Assembly (NCBI GenBank): GCA_001626765.1
Contig: LUOO01000016.1
Span: forward strand, 1-64,000
Direction: 5' to 3'
Length of the DNA stretch: 64,000 bases
From: Maritimibacter sp. REDSEA-S28_B5
GTDB lineage: Bacteria; Pseudomonadota; Alphaproteobacteria; Rhodobacterales; Rhodobacteraceae
Notes under the pieces: model-generated
The model's database searches: none
What the model saw: only the letters and a program-made list of their open reading frames with translations
Told to the model about the DNA's origin: nothing
In this document: positions 20,157 through 27,412 of the stretch, piece by piece
Layout: every line of letters starts with the position of its first letter
Numbering within the stretch: position 1 is the stretch's first letter
Position numbers and translations under genes: made by a program

Positions 20157-21029
20157 ATGAGCCGTTACGCCCGCGATCTGTCCTATGCCTATGGCATGAA
20201 GACGCCCCTGGGGCGCGGCGTGGTGCGCGGTATCGAGAACCTGACGGGCCGTTTGACCATCATTCGCCGGGCGCGGGGCTATGACCGCGATATCGCGAGT
20301 GGCAGCAACTTCTACGCAGCGCTCTTTGGGCGGATGGGCCTGACATTCGCGGCAGGTGGGGCGGGTCCAAAAGGTATCCCGCGCGAGGGGCCGCTCGTCA
20401 TGGTGGCCAATCATCCCTTCGGCGTGCTCGACGGCTTCTCGCTTGCCCGGCTTCTGCACGATCATCGCGCGCCCATCGACGGCGGGCCGGGGTTTCGCGT
20501 CCTCGCGCACGAGGTCTTTGCCCGCGCGCCCGATATTCGCGACACGATCTTGCCCATCGACTTTTCCGAGAAGCCCGAGGCGGCACGGCGCAACATCGAA
20601 ACCCGCAAAGAGGCGCTGTCCTTTCTGGCCCGGGGCGGCGCGGTCGGGATTTTTCCGGGCGGGACGGTGTCCACGCCCCTGACGCCCTTTGGTGTAGCGA
20701 TGGACCCGGAATGGCGGCGCTTCACGGCCAAGATGGTGGCGCGGTCCGGGGCCAGTGTCCTGCCGGTTTTTTTCGAGGGCGCCAATTCCCGCGCCTTTCA
20801 TCTGGCGAGCCACATATCGACCGGCCTGCGGCTGGGGCTTTTGCTGCACGAGTTTCGCAAACAACTGGATCGCCCGATCCGCGTTCACATCGGCAAGGTC
20901 ATTCCCCCCGAGGCGCTGGCGCCATTCGTCGCGCAGCCCAAATCCATGATGGATTTCCTCAGGGAACAGACCTATGGCTTGTCGCCACAGCCCTTGGATT
21001 GGCAAATCTTGGGCAAGGATTTCGGGTGA
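20157..21029 (+). CDS. Lysophospholipid acyltransferase-like protein
   Basis: This 290-residue protein has the acyltransferase block NHPFGVLDG at residues 85-93. The usual PlsC motif is H-x4-D; here the spacing is H-x5-D, as in the hemolysin-related acyltransferase group, so it is not a standard PlsC. Later blocks GIFPGGTV and PVFFEGANSRAF fit the acceptor-binding region. An O-acyltransferase step of ornithine-lipid synthesis (OlsA-like) is one possibility given olsB at 5682, but this is inference. It begins 3 bp after the TauE/SafE gene and precedes murI by 21 bp. Confidence 0.78.
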   Translation: MSRYARDLSYAYGMKTPLGRGVVRGIENLTGRLTIIRRARGYDRDIASGSNFYAALFGRMGLTFAAGGAGPKGIPREGPLVMVANHPFGVLDGFSLARLLHDHRAPIDGGPGFRVLAHEVFARAPDIRDTILPIDFSEKPEAARRNIETRKEALSFLARGGAVGIFPGGTVSTPLTPFGVAMDPEWRRFTAKMVARSGASVLPVFFEGANSRAFHLASHISTGLRLGLLLHEFRKQLDRPIRVHIGKVIPPEALAPFVAQPKSMMDFLREQTYGLSPQPLDWQILGKDFG

Positions 21030-21050
21030 GTAACACCCAAGGAGACGGAC

Positions 21051-21863
21051 ATGGCAGTAGGCGTTTTCGATAGCGGTCTGGGCGGGCTGACGGTGCTGGA
21101 TGCGGTGCAGAAGAAACTGCCCGAGGTGCCTTTTGTCTATTTCGCCGACAGCGCCCATGCGCCTTATGGGGTGCGCAATGCCGACGACATCTACAACCTG
21201 ACGACCGCCGCCGTGTCGCGGCTTTGGGACGAGGGCTGCGATCTGGTCATTCTCGCCTGCAATACGGCCTCCGCCGCGGCACTCAGACGGATGCAGGAAA
21301 GCTGGATCCCACGTGACAAGCGGGTGCTGGGCGTGTTCGTGCCGCTGATCGAGGCGCTGACCGAACGCAAATGGGGCGACAACTCACCGCCGCGAGAAGT
21401 GGCGATCAAGCATGTGGCGCTGTTTGCCACGCCCGCCACGGTGGCGAGCCGCGCCTTCCAGCGCGAGCTGGCGTTCCGCGCCATTGGCGTCGATGTCGAG
21501 GCGCAGGCCTGCGGCGGGGTCGTCGATGCGATCGAGGACGGGGACATGATCCTTGCCGAGGCGCTGGTGCGCAGCCATGTGGATGCGCTCAAACGCAAGA
21601 TGCCCGAGCCCGAGGCGGCGATCCTTGGCTGCACTCATTACCCGATCATGGCCGATGCCTTTCAGGAGGCACTGGGGCCGGAGGTCGCCGTCTACAGCCA
21701 GGCCAATCTCGTGGCCGAAAGCCTCGCCGATTACCTGGACCGTCATCCCGGGATGCTGGGGGCGGGGACCGAAACCAAGTATCTGACGACCGGGAACCCT
21801 GTGAAGGTGTCCACGGGCGCCACGCGGTTCCTGCGCCGTCAGGTGACCTTCGAACAGGCGTGA
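21051..21863 (+). CDS. murI: Glutamate racemase
   Basis: This 270-residue enzyme makes D-glutamate for peptidoglycan. Both catalytic cysteines are in place: [13 protein letters not shown] (near residue 70) and LGCTHYP (near 193), with the opening [13 protein letters not shown] and [10 protein letters not shown]. The ATG at 21051 is preceded by AAGGAG at good spacing. The gene is slightly shorter in its middle than many racemases but all motifs are intact. It lies in the same direction as its neighbours and 67 bp before argC. Confidence 0.95.
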   Translation: MAVGVFDSGLGGLTVLDAVQKKLPEVPFVYFADSAHAPYGVRNADDIYNLTTAAVSRLWDEGCDLVILACNTASAAALRRMQESWIPRDKRVLGVFVPLIEALTERKWGDNSPPREVAIKHVALFATPATVASRAFQRELAFRAIGVDVEAQACGGVVDAIEDGDMILAEALVRSHVDALKRKMPEPEAAILGCTHYPIMADAFQEALGPEVAVYSQANLVAESLADYLDRHPGMLGAGTETKYLTTGNPVKVSTGATRFLRRQVTFEQA

Positions 21864-21930
21864 CCCCGCCCGCTCGATTGCAGGGCACGTTCAAACGTCT
21901 TACATCCAAGGCAACAAACAGGAGGGGCGC

Positions 21931-22959
21931 ATGACCCATAAGATCGCCATTCTCGGGGCGTCCGGCTACACCGGGGCCGAGCTTGTCCGCCTGATCGCGA
22001 CCCATCCCACGATGGAAATCGTGGCGCTCTCTGCCGACCGCAAGGCGGGCATGGAAATGTCTGACGTTTACCCGCACCTGCGTCATTTGAAGCTGCCCAA
22101 GCTGGTGACGATGGAAGAGATAGACTTTTCTCAGGTGGATCTGTGCTTTGCCGCGCTGCCCCATGGGCTTTCGCAGGCGCTCGTCCGCGACCTGCCCAAG
22201 AGCGTGAAGGTCGTGGACCTCGGCGCGGATTTCCGGCTCGCGAACCCTGACGACTACACCAAATGGTATGGGAACGAGCATGTGGCCAAGGAGCTTCAGC
22301 CCGAGGCCGTCTATGGCCTGACCGAGTTTTACCGGGACGATATCCGGGGCGCGCGACTGGTGGCGGGCACAGGCTGCAATGCCGCGACCGTGCAATTCGC
22401 GCTGCGTCCGCTGATTTCGGCCGGTCTTATCGACCTCGACCGGATCATCTGTGACCTGAAGAACGGGATTTCCGGGGCCGGGCGGAGCCTGAAGGAAAAC
22501 ATGCTCTTCGCCGAACGCTCGACCGACGTGGTCGGCTATTCCCAAGGCGGCAAGCACCGGCATCTGGGCGAGTTCGATCAGGAGTTCTCGAAACTCGCGG
22601 GCCGCAAGGTCGAGATCATGTTCACCCCGCACCTCGTCCCGATCAACCGGGGCATTATCGCGGATTGCTATGTCGAAGGCGATCCCAAGGCGATCCACGC
22701 GGCGCTCGTGGAGCAATACAAGGACGAACCCTTCGTCGTCGTCCTGCCCTTTGGCCAGGCGCCGGGGATGGGGCATGTGATGGGGTCGAACTTCTGCCAT
22801 ATCGGCGTGATCGGAGACCGTGTTCCGGGCCGCGCACTGGTCGTGTCCACACTCGACAACCTCTGCAAGGGGTCCTCGGGGCAGGCGATGCAGAACGCAA
22901 ACCTCATGCTGGGGGAGGACGAGACGGCGGGGCTGATGCTCGCGCCCGTGTTCCCCTAG
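21931..22959 (+). CDS. argC: N-acetyl-gamma-glutamyl-phosphate reductase
   Basis: This 342-residue enzyme performs the NADPH-dependent third step of arginine synthesis. The Rossmann start [20 protein letters not shown], the substrate-binding and catalytic loop [17 protein letters not shown] (Cys near residue 150), and [10 protein letters not shown] with HLVPINRG are all conserved, and the length is normal for the long-type ArgC. An AGGAGGGG Shine-Dalgarno sits before ATG 21931. It is followed 147 bp later by ccmE, an adjacency that I recall from other Rhodobacterales. Confidence 0.96.
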   Translation: MTHKIAILGASGYTGAELVRLIATHPTMEIVALSADRKAGMEMSDVYPHLRHLKLPKLVTMEEIDFSQVDLCFAALPHGLSQALVRDLPKSVKVVDLGADFRLANPDDYTKWYGNEHVAKELQPEAVYGLTEFYRDDIRGARLVAGTGCNAATVQFALRPLISAGLIDLDRIICDLKNGISGAGRSLKENMLFAERSTDVVGYSQGGKHRHLGEFDQEFSKLAGRKVEIMFTPHLVPINRGIIADCYVEGDPKAIHAALVEQYKDEPFVVVLPFGQAPGMGHVMGSNFCHIGVIGDRVPGRALVVSTLDNLCKGSSGQAMQNANLMLGEDETAGLMLAPVFP

Positions 22960-23106
22960 GCGCGAGACCGACCCTGTCAATTCGTCGCAACTGGCGCGTC
23001 TGTGATCCACGCGGGCTTCCCGTATTCGGTATTTGCGATATATCAAGGCAGGACGCCGCTCGAACGGGACATAGGGGTGTCAAGGCACTCGGCACAAGGA
23101 ACGGAC

Positions 23107-23559
23107 ATGGCGGGCATGAAAAGCTTGAAGAAGCGGCGGCGCATCCAGATCATTCTGGTTGCTTGCCTGAGCCTCGTCCTTGCGACCGGCCTGATCGGCT
23201 ATGCCTTCCGCGATGGCATCAACTATTTCAAGTCGCCCTCGCAGGTGCTGGCCGAACCGCCCTCGGAGCGCGAGATTTTCCGCATCGGCGGCCTTGTCGA
23301 AGAGGGCACGCTGGTGCGTGGTGACGGTGACACGGTGCGCTTTTCCGTGACCGACACCAGTGCCTCGGTCCCGGTGGAATACAGGGGCATCCTGCCCGAT
23401 CTCTTTGAAGAGGGGCAGGGGATGGTCGGCACCGGCAGCTTCGTGAACGGCGTTTTCCTGGCCTCCGAGATCCTCGCCAAGCACGACGAGGAATACATGC
23501 CGAAAGAGGTCATCGACGCGCTCAAGGAACAGGGCGTCTACGAGGATCCGAACTCCTGA
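23107..23559 (+). CDS. ccmE: Cytochrome c maturation heme chaperone CcmE
   Basis: This 150-residue periplasmic heme chaperone is anchored by one N-terminal membrane segment (about 12-31). The OB-fold core contains FRIGGLVEEGT, and the heme-binding His126 lies in LAKHDEEYMP. It carries heme from CcmC to CcmF for attachment to apocytochromes c. ATG 23107 is used; there is a second Met three codons later. In this organism it is separated from ccmF-ccmH by about 3.9 kb that hold a lysis-like cassette and other genes. SoxX, A, D and E all need this pathway. Confidence 0.95.
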   Translation: MAGMKSLKKRRRIQIILVACLSLVLATGLIGYAFRDGINYFKSPSQVLAEPPSEREIFRIGGLVEEGTLVRGDGDTVRFSVTDTSASVPVEYRGILPDLFEEGQGMVGTGSFVNGVFLASEILAKHDEEYMPKEVIDALKEQGVYEDPNS

Positions 23560-23570
23560 TTACGGGGCCG

Positions 23571-23576
23571 TTAACG
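23571..23576 (+). promoter_or_regulatory. CtrA-like half site (TTAACG) upstream of the lysis cassette
   Basis: A single TTAAC half site lies about 46 bp before the muramidase start. CtrA controls gene-transfer-agent genes in Rhodobacter, and full sites are TTAA-N7-TTAA; only one half is visible, so this is weak. Confidence 0.2.
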
Positions 23577-23621
23577 CCTTGCTAGGAAAGTCTGTCTCGC
23601 ACGAACGATGCGAGGCGGACC

Positions 23622-24233
23622 ATGCAGACCGTAAGAGAGATCGCGGAAGCGATCGTGTCCCGCGAAGGCGGATACGTCAACGACCCGGACGATCCGGGCG
23701 GAGCGACGAAATACGGCGTCACCATCCACACGATGCGAAAGCTGGGGCTCGACCTCAACCGCGACGGCCGCGTGGATGCCGAGGACGTCAGGCGCCTGAG
23801 CCGTGACCAGGCGACCGACATCTTCGTGAAGCACTATTTCGAGGGGCCGGGGATCGCTGCACTGCCCGAGGCGCTGCAACCCTCGGTCTTCGATATGTAT
23901 GTGAATGCCGGGGCGAATGCGGTGCGCATCCTGCAACGGCTCGTGACCAAGATGGGCTATCCGCTCGCCGTGGATGGGGCCATCGGGCCCAAGACCATCG
24001 CGGCGACCGAGGCGGCGTGGCGCGCGGCACCCGAGATCATCGCGGATGCCTACGGGATCGAGCGGCGGAATTACTACTATCGGCTTGCCGACCAACGCGC
24101 GGCCTCGCGCAAATACGCAAGGCGCAAGGATGGGGGCAAGGGCGGCTGGATCACCCGGGCCGAAGAGTTCATCAGCCCGAAATACCATCTGACCGAGGCC
24201 GAACATCGCGCGCGGGTGGCGAAATGGGGCTGA
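23622..24233 (+). CDS. GH108 N-acetylmuramidase (ZliS-like endolysin)
   Basis: This 203-residue protein has a glycoside hydrolase 108 domain at residues 1-90: the catalytic Glu15 lies in SREGGYVNDPDDPGGATKYG. A peptidoglycan-binding domain of the GH108-associated type (about 95-195, with VDGAIGPKTI) follows. It has no signal peptide, so it needs a holin to reach the murein. The next gene is a GTA-type holin starting 10 bp inside its 3-prime end. By analogy with the endolysin/holin pair of Rhodobacter capsulatus, it may release gene transfer agents; that role is inference. Confidence 0.9.
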   Translation: MQTVREIAEAIVSREGGYVNDPDDPGGATKYGVTIHTMRKLGLDLNRDGRVDAEDVRRLSRDQATDIFVKHYFEGPGIAALPEALQPSVFDMYVNAGANAVRILQRLVTKMGYPLAVDGAIGPKTIAATEAAWRAAPEIIADAYGIERRNYYYRLADQRAASRKYARRKDGGKGGWITRAEEFISPKYHLTEAEHRARVAKWG

Positions 24234-24760
24234 TCACCGATGTCCTGGGCGGCGTCTTCGGCGGCGGTGCCACCGGCGGGCGCAACGTCATCGCCGAAAC
24301 CGCGGGCGTGTTCATCGAGAATGCCGAAGCGCAGGCACAGCGGGACGCGATGCTGCGGACCTCGTCCCTCGATCAATTCGGCAAGGAGTTCGCGCTCGCG
24401 CGAAACGGCTGGTGGGATCGCTTCATCGACGGGCTCAATCGCCTGCCGCGCCCGATGCTGGCGCTGGGCACCATCGGCATGTTCGTCTGTGCTATGGTGA
24501 ACCCGGTGTGGTTCGCTGCCCGAATGAACGGGCTTGCGCTGGTGCCCGAGCCGCTCTGGTGGCTCATGGGCGCCATCGTGAGCTTCTACTTCGGCGCGCG
24601 TCATCAGGTGAAGACGCAGGAGTTCCAACGCTCCATCGCGACGACCATGGCCTCGACCTCGAACGTGGCTCATAATCTCGAGGTCCTGAACGGGATCGAG
24701 GCAGGGAGCCGCGCGCAGGGCGACGAGAACCCGGCGCTCGCGGACTGGAGCCGCAAATGA
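24224..24760 (+). CDS. Holin of the GTA 3-TM type
   Basis: This 178-residue protein starts at ATG 24224, overlapping the muramidase gene by 10 bp. An N-terminal soluble stretch (1-65) is followed by a Pro-bounded hydrophobic region (about 75-125) with two or three membrane segments: PRPMLALGTIGMFVCAMVNP, then PEPLWWLMGAIVSFYFGARH. That pattern matches the GTA_holin_3TM family as I know it. It should form inner-membrane holes that let the muramidase out. Its stop overlaps the next small ORF by 4 bp. Confidence 0.8.
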   Translation: MGLITDVLGGVFGGGATGGRNVIAETAGVFIENAEAQAQRDAMLRTSSLDQFGKEFALARNGWWDRFIDGLNRLPRPMLALGTIGMFVCAMVNPVWFAARMNGLALVPEPLWWLMGAIVSFYFGARHQVKTQEFQRSIATTMASTSNVAHNLEVLNGIEAGSRAQGDENPALADWSRK

Positions 24761-24957
24761 GCGCCGAGTTCCTCATCGCGCTCCTGTCGGAACACGGGCC
24801 TTGGGTGCTCCTCGTCTTCTACCTCCTGTGGCGGGACCTGCAGAAGGACCAGGCGACGCGCGCCGTGCTCGACCGCAATTCCGCAATCCTGATCGAGGTC
24901 ACCACGATCATTCGTGAACGTCTGCCACGCCGCACCCTGCGGGAGACCGAGGAATGA
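24757..24957 (+). CDS. Small single-span membrane protein in lysis cassette
   Basis: This 66-residue ORF is ATGA-coupled to the holin stop. One hydrophobic segment (about residues 4-24, LIALLSEHGPWVLLVFYLLW) is followed by a charged tail (RDLQKDQATRAVLDRN) that could form a short coiled coil. It is not a family I recognise. Size, topology and position would fit a holin accessory, antiholin or small spanin-like subunit. Its overlap with genes on both sides argues that it is really translated. Confidence 0.6.
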   Translation: MSAEFLIALLSEHGPWVLLVFYLLWRDLQKDQATRAVLDRNSAILIEVTTIIRERLPRRTLRETEE

Positions 24958-25127
24958 CCCCCCGCGGCTTGCTTCGTCGCCTGCGTTGGTTCCTCGCTGG
25001 CAACAAACTCCATCTCGCGCTGCAGCGTCATCGGCAGGCGGCGCGCCATCTTGACCATGCTGTGCGAGAGGTTCTGGGACATGAAACAGGCCATATGGCT
25101 CACCCTGGCGACCGTCGCGGTTCTTGA
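24954..25127 (+). CDS. Small basic ORF, fourth member of the ATGA-coupled lysis cassette
   Basis: Reading from ATG 24954, which overlaps the preceding TGA, gives a 57-residue Arg/His-rich peptide (MTPRGLLRRLRWFLAGNKLH, then LALQRHRQAARHLDHAVREV) ending at TGA 25125-25127. An amphipathic helix is likely. It overlaps the next ORF (25081) out of frame by 47 bp. Evidence for translation is only the ATGA coupling; the sequence may also be a non-coding leftover. No function is assigned. Confidence 0.35.
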   Translation: MTPRGLLRRLRWFLAGNKLHLALQRHRQAARHLDHAVREVLGHETGHMAHPGDRRGS

Positions 25128-25506
25128 AGCCGGGTTCCTCGTCGCGGGCTACGTGCCGGTGGCGGATATCGCCTTCGGGGCCGTGGCGATCATGGCGTTC
25201 CTGATCGCGCTCACCTTCCTGTGGCTCTGGGCGTCGCATACCACGCCGCTGGCGCTGGGCATGGTGTTGAGTTGGCTCGGGGTCGGTGGCATGGCGGTCT
25301 GGCGCTGGGCCTACAACCTGTTCGAGGCGCCGGACTGGACCATGGACCACCCGGCGATCCTTTGGATGCTTGCCCTGACCATTGCGGGATCGCTTCTGCA
25401 CTTCGCCGTCATCCAACGCAGTTTCGGCTACCGTGGGCTGGCGTTCCTCTGGCCGGTCTGCGGAGCGCTGGGCGCGTCGCTGGGGCTTTTCGCGCTGTTC
25501 GGGTGA
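25081..25506 (+). CDS. Conserved four-TM membrane protein, unknown function
   Basis: This 141-residue protein begins MKQAIWLTLATVAVLEAGFL and is mostly hydrophobic, with about four membrane spans (near 5-24, 28-50, 56-75 and 90-138). The C-terminal half contains HFAVIQRSFGYRGLAFLWP. I do not recognise the family. It may still belong to the lysis cassette transcript because the preceding small ORF runs into it, or it may be an independent gene between the cassette and the ArsR regulator. A longer start at 25051 exists but lacks support. Confidence 0.6.
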   Translation: MKQAIWLTLATVAVLEAGFLVAGYVPVADIAFGAVAIMAFLIALTFLWLWASHTTPLALGMVLSWLGVGGMAVWRWAYNLFEAPDWTMDHPAILWMLALTIAGSLLHFAVIQRSFGYRGLAFLWPVCGALGASLGLFALFG

Positions 25507-25577
25507 GAGTGCGAAACTTAGCCTATACGGAAAGTTTTGGTTGACCGTCCCGTCCGGGGCGGTCAATACTTTCACAT

Positions 25578-25916
25578 ATGACTAAGTATGAGCCAGACCT
25601 GGACCGAACTTTCTTCGCGCTCGCCGATCCGACCCGGCGGGCCATCATCGGGCTATTGTGCGCCGGGCCCAAGACGGTCAGCGATCTTGCCGAACCCTTC
25701 GACATCGCGCTGCCCTCGCTGCTCAAGCACGTGCAACTGCTTGAAAAGGCGGGGATCGTGACATCCGAGAAACGGGGCCGGGTGCGGACCTGCTCCGTCG
25801 ATACAGATGCGCTCCGGGCGACGGACCGTTGGCTTCAGGCTCATATTACAGAATGGGAAACCCGGCTCGAACGGATGGAAGCGCATATTCAGCGTATGAA
25901 GGAGAATGAGCAATGA
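25578..25916 (+). CDS. ArsR-family transcriptional regulator
   Basis: This 112-residue protein has a winged helix (about 8-80): FFALADPTRRAIIGLLCAGP, then the recognition helix region LPSLLKHVQLLEKAGIV and wing SEKRGRVRTCSV. A C-terminal helix for dimerisation (ITEWETRLERMEAHIQRM) follows. It is ATGA-coupled to an SRPBCC-domain gene, the usual partner of this ArsR subgroup, which often pairs a regulator with an AHSA1-like protein. No metal-site cysteine pair is visible. It probably autoregulates the pair from the 70-bp upstream gap. Confidence 0.9.
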   Translation: MTKYEPDLDRTFFALADPTRRAIIGLLCAGPKTVSDLAEPFDIALPSLLKHVQLLEKAGIVTSEKRGRVRTCSVDTDALRATDRWLQAHITEWETRLERMEAHIQRMKENEQ

Positions 25917-26230
25917 CCGCATCCCCTTGGGCCGACTGGCCGCTCGACCGTGAGATCGTCATCAGCCGCGTGATCGACGCGCCGAAGCGGCTCGTGTGGC
26001 GGGCGTGGGCGGACCCCGAGCTGCACGGTGCGGACGACGACAATGATCCGGGCGCGTTCCGGATGCTCGTCACCTTCGATGAACAGGCGAACGGCAAGAC
26101 CGTCATCACGCTGCGCCAGATGCACCCCACGGCAGACCGGCGATCCGAGGTCATCGGTTTTGGCGCGGTGGAATACGGTGGTCAGACGCTGGGCAAGCTC
26201 GCCGCACATGTCGCGGCGCAGGCCGGATAG
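25913..26230 (+). pseudogene. AHSA1-like SRPBCC-domain protein with internal in-frame deletion
   Basis: This 105-residue protein starts like an SRPBCC/AHSA1 domain (DREIVISRVIDAPKRLVWRAWADPEL). It then jumps to the last strands and C-terminal helix (DDDNDPGAFRMLVTFDEQ, TLRQMHPTADRRSEVIGFG, LGKLAAHVAAQ). Complete relatives are about 150-160 residues, so some 50 residues forming the central beta strands and cavity are missing near base 26021, without loss of frame. The helix-grip pocket could not form normally. It is coupled to the ArsR gene. It is either a decayed gene or an assembly deletion. Confidence 0.65.
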
Positions 26231-26247
26231 GTCCGGGCAGCGCGGCC

Positions 26248-26547
26248 TCAGAACGGGATCGCGATACCCACGTTGATGTTCCCGCCGAACTCGATGCCCT
26301 GCTTTCGCTCGTCGTCGGCATCCGTCGCTGGCGTTGTCCGTCCGGCCGCGACCATCCGCCGTTGCGGCTGACCAGCGGCAATCGAGGCGCGGCCCTGGTC
26401 CCGCAGGGTGACCGAAACCCGGTCGTCCCAGTCGAAAATCGTGCGTGGCGGCGCGTTGCGCATATCCTGCGCCTGCGCGCTGCTCGCAACCAAAGCGGTC
26501 ACGAGCGCAAAGGCGAAGGCGGTGGATATGAACGAACGTCCAGTCAT
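26248..26547 (-). CDS. Small secreted protein of unknown function
   Basis: This 99-residue protein has a clear Sec signal peptide (residues 1-26, FAFALVTALVASSAQA before QDM). The mature part is polar (FDWDDRVSVTLRDQGRASIA, TPATDADDERKQG) and ends in GGNINVGIAIPF, whose terminal aromatic Phe resembles an outer-membrane beta-strand end. I do not recognise a family. It converges on the SRPBCC gene and lies downstream, on the same strand, of the beta-barrel gene after its terminator, so it probably has its own promoter. Confidence 0.6.
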   Translation of the reverse strand: MTGRSFISTAFAFALVTALVASSAQAQDMRNAPPRTIFDWDDRVSVTLRDQGRASIAAGQPQRRMVAAGRTTPATDADDERKQGIEFGGNINVGIAIPF

Positions 26548-26562
26548 GTATCAACTATCCAT

Positions 26563-26597
26563 GAAAACCCGCGCGGGAGAAAGCCCCCGCGCGGGTT
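26563..26597 (-). terminator. Rho-independent terminator after the beta-barrel gene
   Basis: Reading on the minus strand, AACCCGCGCGG (26597-26587) pairs with CCGCGCGGGTT (26576-26566) and is followed by TTT. It lies 48 bp past the stop of the outer-membrane protein gene. Confidence 0.75.
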
Positions 26598-26644
26598 CGT
26601 GATCCGTGAGTGCGGATCCTTGCCAGCCCGAAGGCTGGACGGGA

Positions 26645-27115
26645 TCAGAAGCGGTAGTTCACACCGATCTTCGCGACGTAGTCGGCGGGACCGTTGTTGA
26701 AGTCCTGATAGCGGTCGACGCCCGCGCGCAGGCCGACGCCCCCGCCCACGGCGTATTCCGCACCGGCACCCAGAAGGAACTTGCCGGTACCGTTCGAATC
26801 GGCACCCGCACCGACCGAAGCGTAGGGCATGAAGTTCGTCCCGAAGTCGTAGCCCATGCGCGCGACGCCCATGTAGGTCGTGGGACCGCCGTTCGGTCGA
26901 TACACGTCGGCTTCCACACCGGCATAACCGCCCGGCGTGAATTCATACATGTAGCCGGCGTTCCCGCCGAAGCCATAGGTATTGGGGTTGGTCTGAAAGT
27001 CCCCCGAGCCATAGAGGCCAAGGTAAAAGCCGTCGAACTCGCCAGCCTGGGCAGCAGCCCCGGCCCCAAGGACGATGGCGCCGGCGACGGCGGTGGTTTT
27101 GATGAAGCGTTTCAT
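26645..27115 (-). CDS. Outer-membrane beta-barrel protein
   Basis: This 156-residue protein has a signal peptide (1-24, GAIVLGAGAAAQAG). About eight alternating beta strands follow (FDGFYLGLYGSGDF, GNAGYMYEF, GGYAGVEADVY, MGYDFGTNFMPYASVGAGAD, LLGAGAEYAVGGGVGLRAGV) and the protein ends in the C-terminal aromatic signature VNYRF recognised by BAM. It resembles small Omp25/OmpA-barrel porin-like proteins. The start ATG at 27115 is preceded by a consensus Shine-Dalgarno AAAGGAGGT, pointing to strong translation. Pore or structural function cannot be told. Confidence 0.85.
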   Translation of the reverse strand: MKRFIKTTAVAGAIVLGAGAAAQAGEFDGFYLGLYGSGDFQTNPNTYGFGGNAGYMYEFTPGGYAGVEADVYRPNGGPTTYMGVARMGYDFGTNFMPYASVGAGADSNGTGKFLLGAGAEYAVGGGVGLRAGVDRYQDFNNGPADYVAKIGVNYRF

Positions 27116-27412
27116 ATGACCTCCTTTAAGGTTCTTTTGACGCGGACTGCTCAGCCCGAGTTTCACTGACCCGCGCTGTTGCGGATATCTGGGCTGCCAA
27201 CGGGACGAGCGCGAGGGGGGTTCCATCACAGCCGCGTCAGTCGGCAGCGGCTTGCCGGGTGTCTGCGGGATGCCGCCGACAAGGCCCCTTGCAGGAGGGG
27301 GGTGCGACATATTGGCCGCGACGGAAAAATCCGGCTCGTTTCAAGGGAACATTTCCGCGACGCGACCTCACGGACCATTGGCGGGCGGGGTGAAACACAT
27401 TAGACAATCGGC
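27116..27412. other. Divergent intergenic region, beta-barrel gene and ccmF
   Basis: These 297 bp contain no supported gene. They should hold both promoters. On the minus strand the strong ribosome binding site of the beta-barrel gene is at about 27120-27128. No repeat, riboswitch or clear operator was found. Confidence 0.6.

Noticed and set aside
18552-21158. 868-codon minus-strand frame continuous with the DsbA-like gene
   Set aside because: Only the last 212 codons form a protein family; the upstream part is antisense to the TauE/SafE and acyltransferase genes.
23622-25506. Prophage remnant
   Set aside because: Only lysis-type genes are present, with no integrase, capsid, tail or attachment site; a domestic GTA-linked cassette fits better.
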